Shown piece after piece: positions 5,657 to 5,711 of a DNA stretch of 5,711 nucleotides. Origin of the DNA: Leadbetterella sp031420365 (GTDB lineage: Bacteria; Bacteroidota; Bacteroidia; Cytophagales; Spirosomataceae). Location: positions 1-5,711 of the forward strand of contig JANOMP010000037.1 of assembly GCA_031420365.1 (NCBI GenBank), written 5' to 3'. The notes below the pieces were generated by a model, which searched no databases, was not told the origin of the DNA, and was given only the letters and a program-made list of their open reading frames with translations. Positions within the stretch are counted from its first letter, which is position 1; every line of letters starts with the position of its first letter. A program made the translations under genes and the position numbers.

Positions 5657-5711
5657 GAAAATTTTTAAGCAAGTTAAATTACTAATAGCTAGATAATTAA
5701 TTTAAAAATTC

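Larger units (their letters stand above)
5260..5711. other. Non-coding region downstream of smpB
   Basis: No supportable protein gene is seen in these 452 bases. Short frames exist (17 codons from ATG 5263, 13 codons from ATG 5655, and a 26-codon frame from GTG 5585 with a distant purine-rich AGAGGAG), but none resembles a known protein. No GC-rich terminator follows smpB; an AT-rich inverted repeat at 5409-5426 is the nearest candidate. The only GC-rich part is the palindrome cluster at 5631-5656. The sequence may lead to a gene beyond the right edge. Confidence 0.55.

Noticed and set aside
5546..5672. Short gene from GTG 5585 with a purine-rich AGAGGAG upstream.
   Set aside because: The spacing to the GTG is too long, this genome does not appear to use Shine-Dalgarno sites, and the 26-residue product is unrecognised and runs through the palindrome cluster.

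Overview
The window looks like chromosomal DNA from an AT-rich member of the Bacteroidota. Three things point there: the proteins read like members of Bacteroidota families, start codons lack Shine-Dalgarno sequences, and several intergenic sites match the Bacteroidota promoter pattern (a TTG near -33 and TAnnTTTG near -7). No species can be named from the sequence alone.

Layout, left to right. Positions 1-164 hold the C-terminal end of a NarX/LytS-type sensor histidine kinase, followed 8 bases later by its likely partner, a NarL/LuxR-type response regulator (173-817). A single-domain TfoX-like protein (823-1182) follows almost without a gap. These three read rightward and probably form one operon. 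They converge on a leftward pair: hflX (4231-2996), a ribosome-associated GTPase, and a 12-TM sugar transporter of the fucose permease (FHS) family (2961-1531), 34 bases apart and probably co-transcribed. Between the two convergent units, directly behind the transporter stop codon, lies a strict 27-copy tandem array of a 7-bp unit (1337-1525). Beyond it, a hairpin with a T-tract in the leftward direction overlaps the end of the tfoX-like gene.

The 578-base gap 4232-4809 separates hflX from the rightward smpB gene (4810-5259). Its left part is extremely AT-rich and holds a candidate hflX promoter. Its right part has higher GC, no ATG on the + strand, three hairpins and a strong intrinsic terminator, and a good promoter match lies just upstream. 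Together these look like an independent small RNA gene of about 140 nt (about 4631-4773). The smpB promoter is interlocked with the terminator of this RNA. The last 452 bases (5260-5711) have no convincing gene, but hold a GC-rich cluster of overlapping palindromes (5631-5656) on a weak promoter match, resembling an operator.

The coding genes are mostly ordinary: signalling, ribosome rescue (SmpB, HflX) and sugar transport. The items most worth a second look are the candidate small RNA, the heptamer array in the 3' region of the transporter transcript, the transporter's loss of both acidic residues used for proton coupling in E. coli FucP, and the palindrome cluster at the right end.
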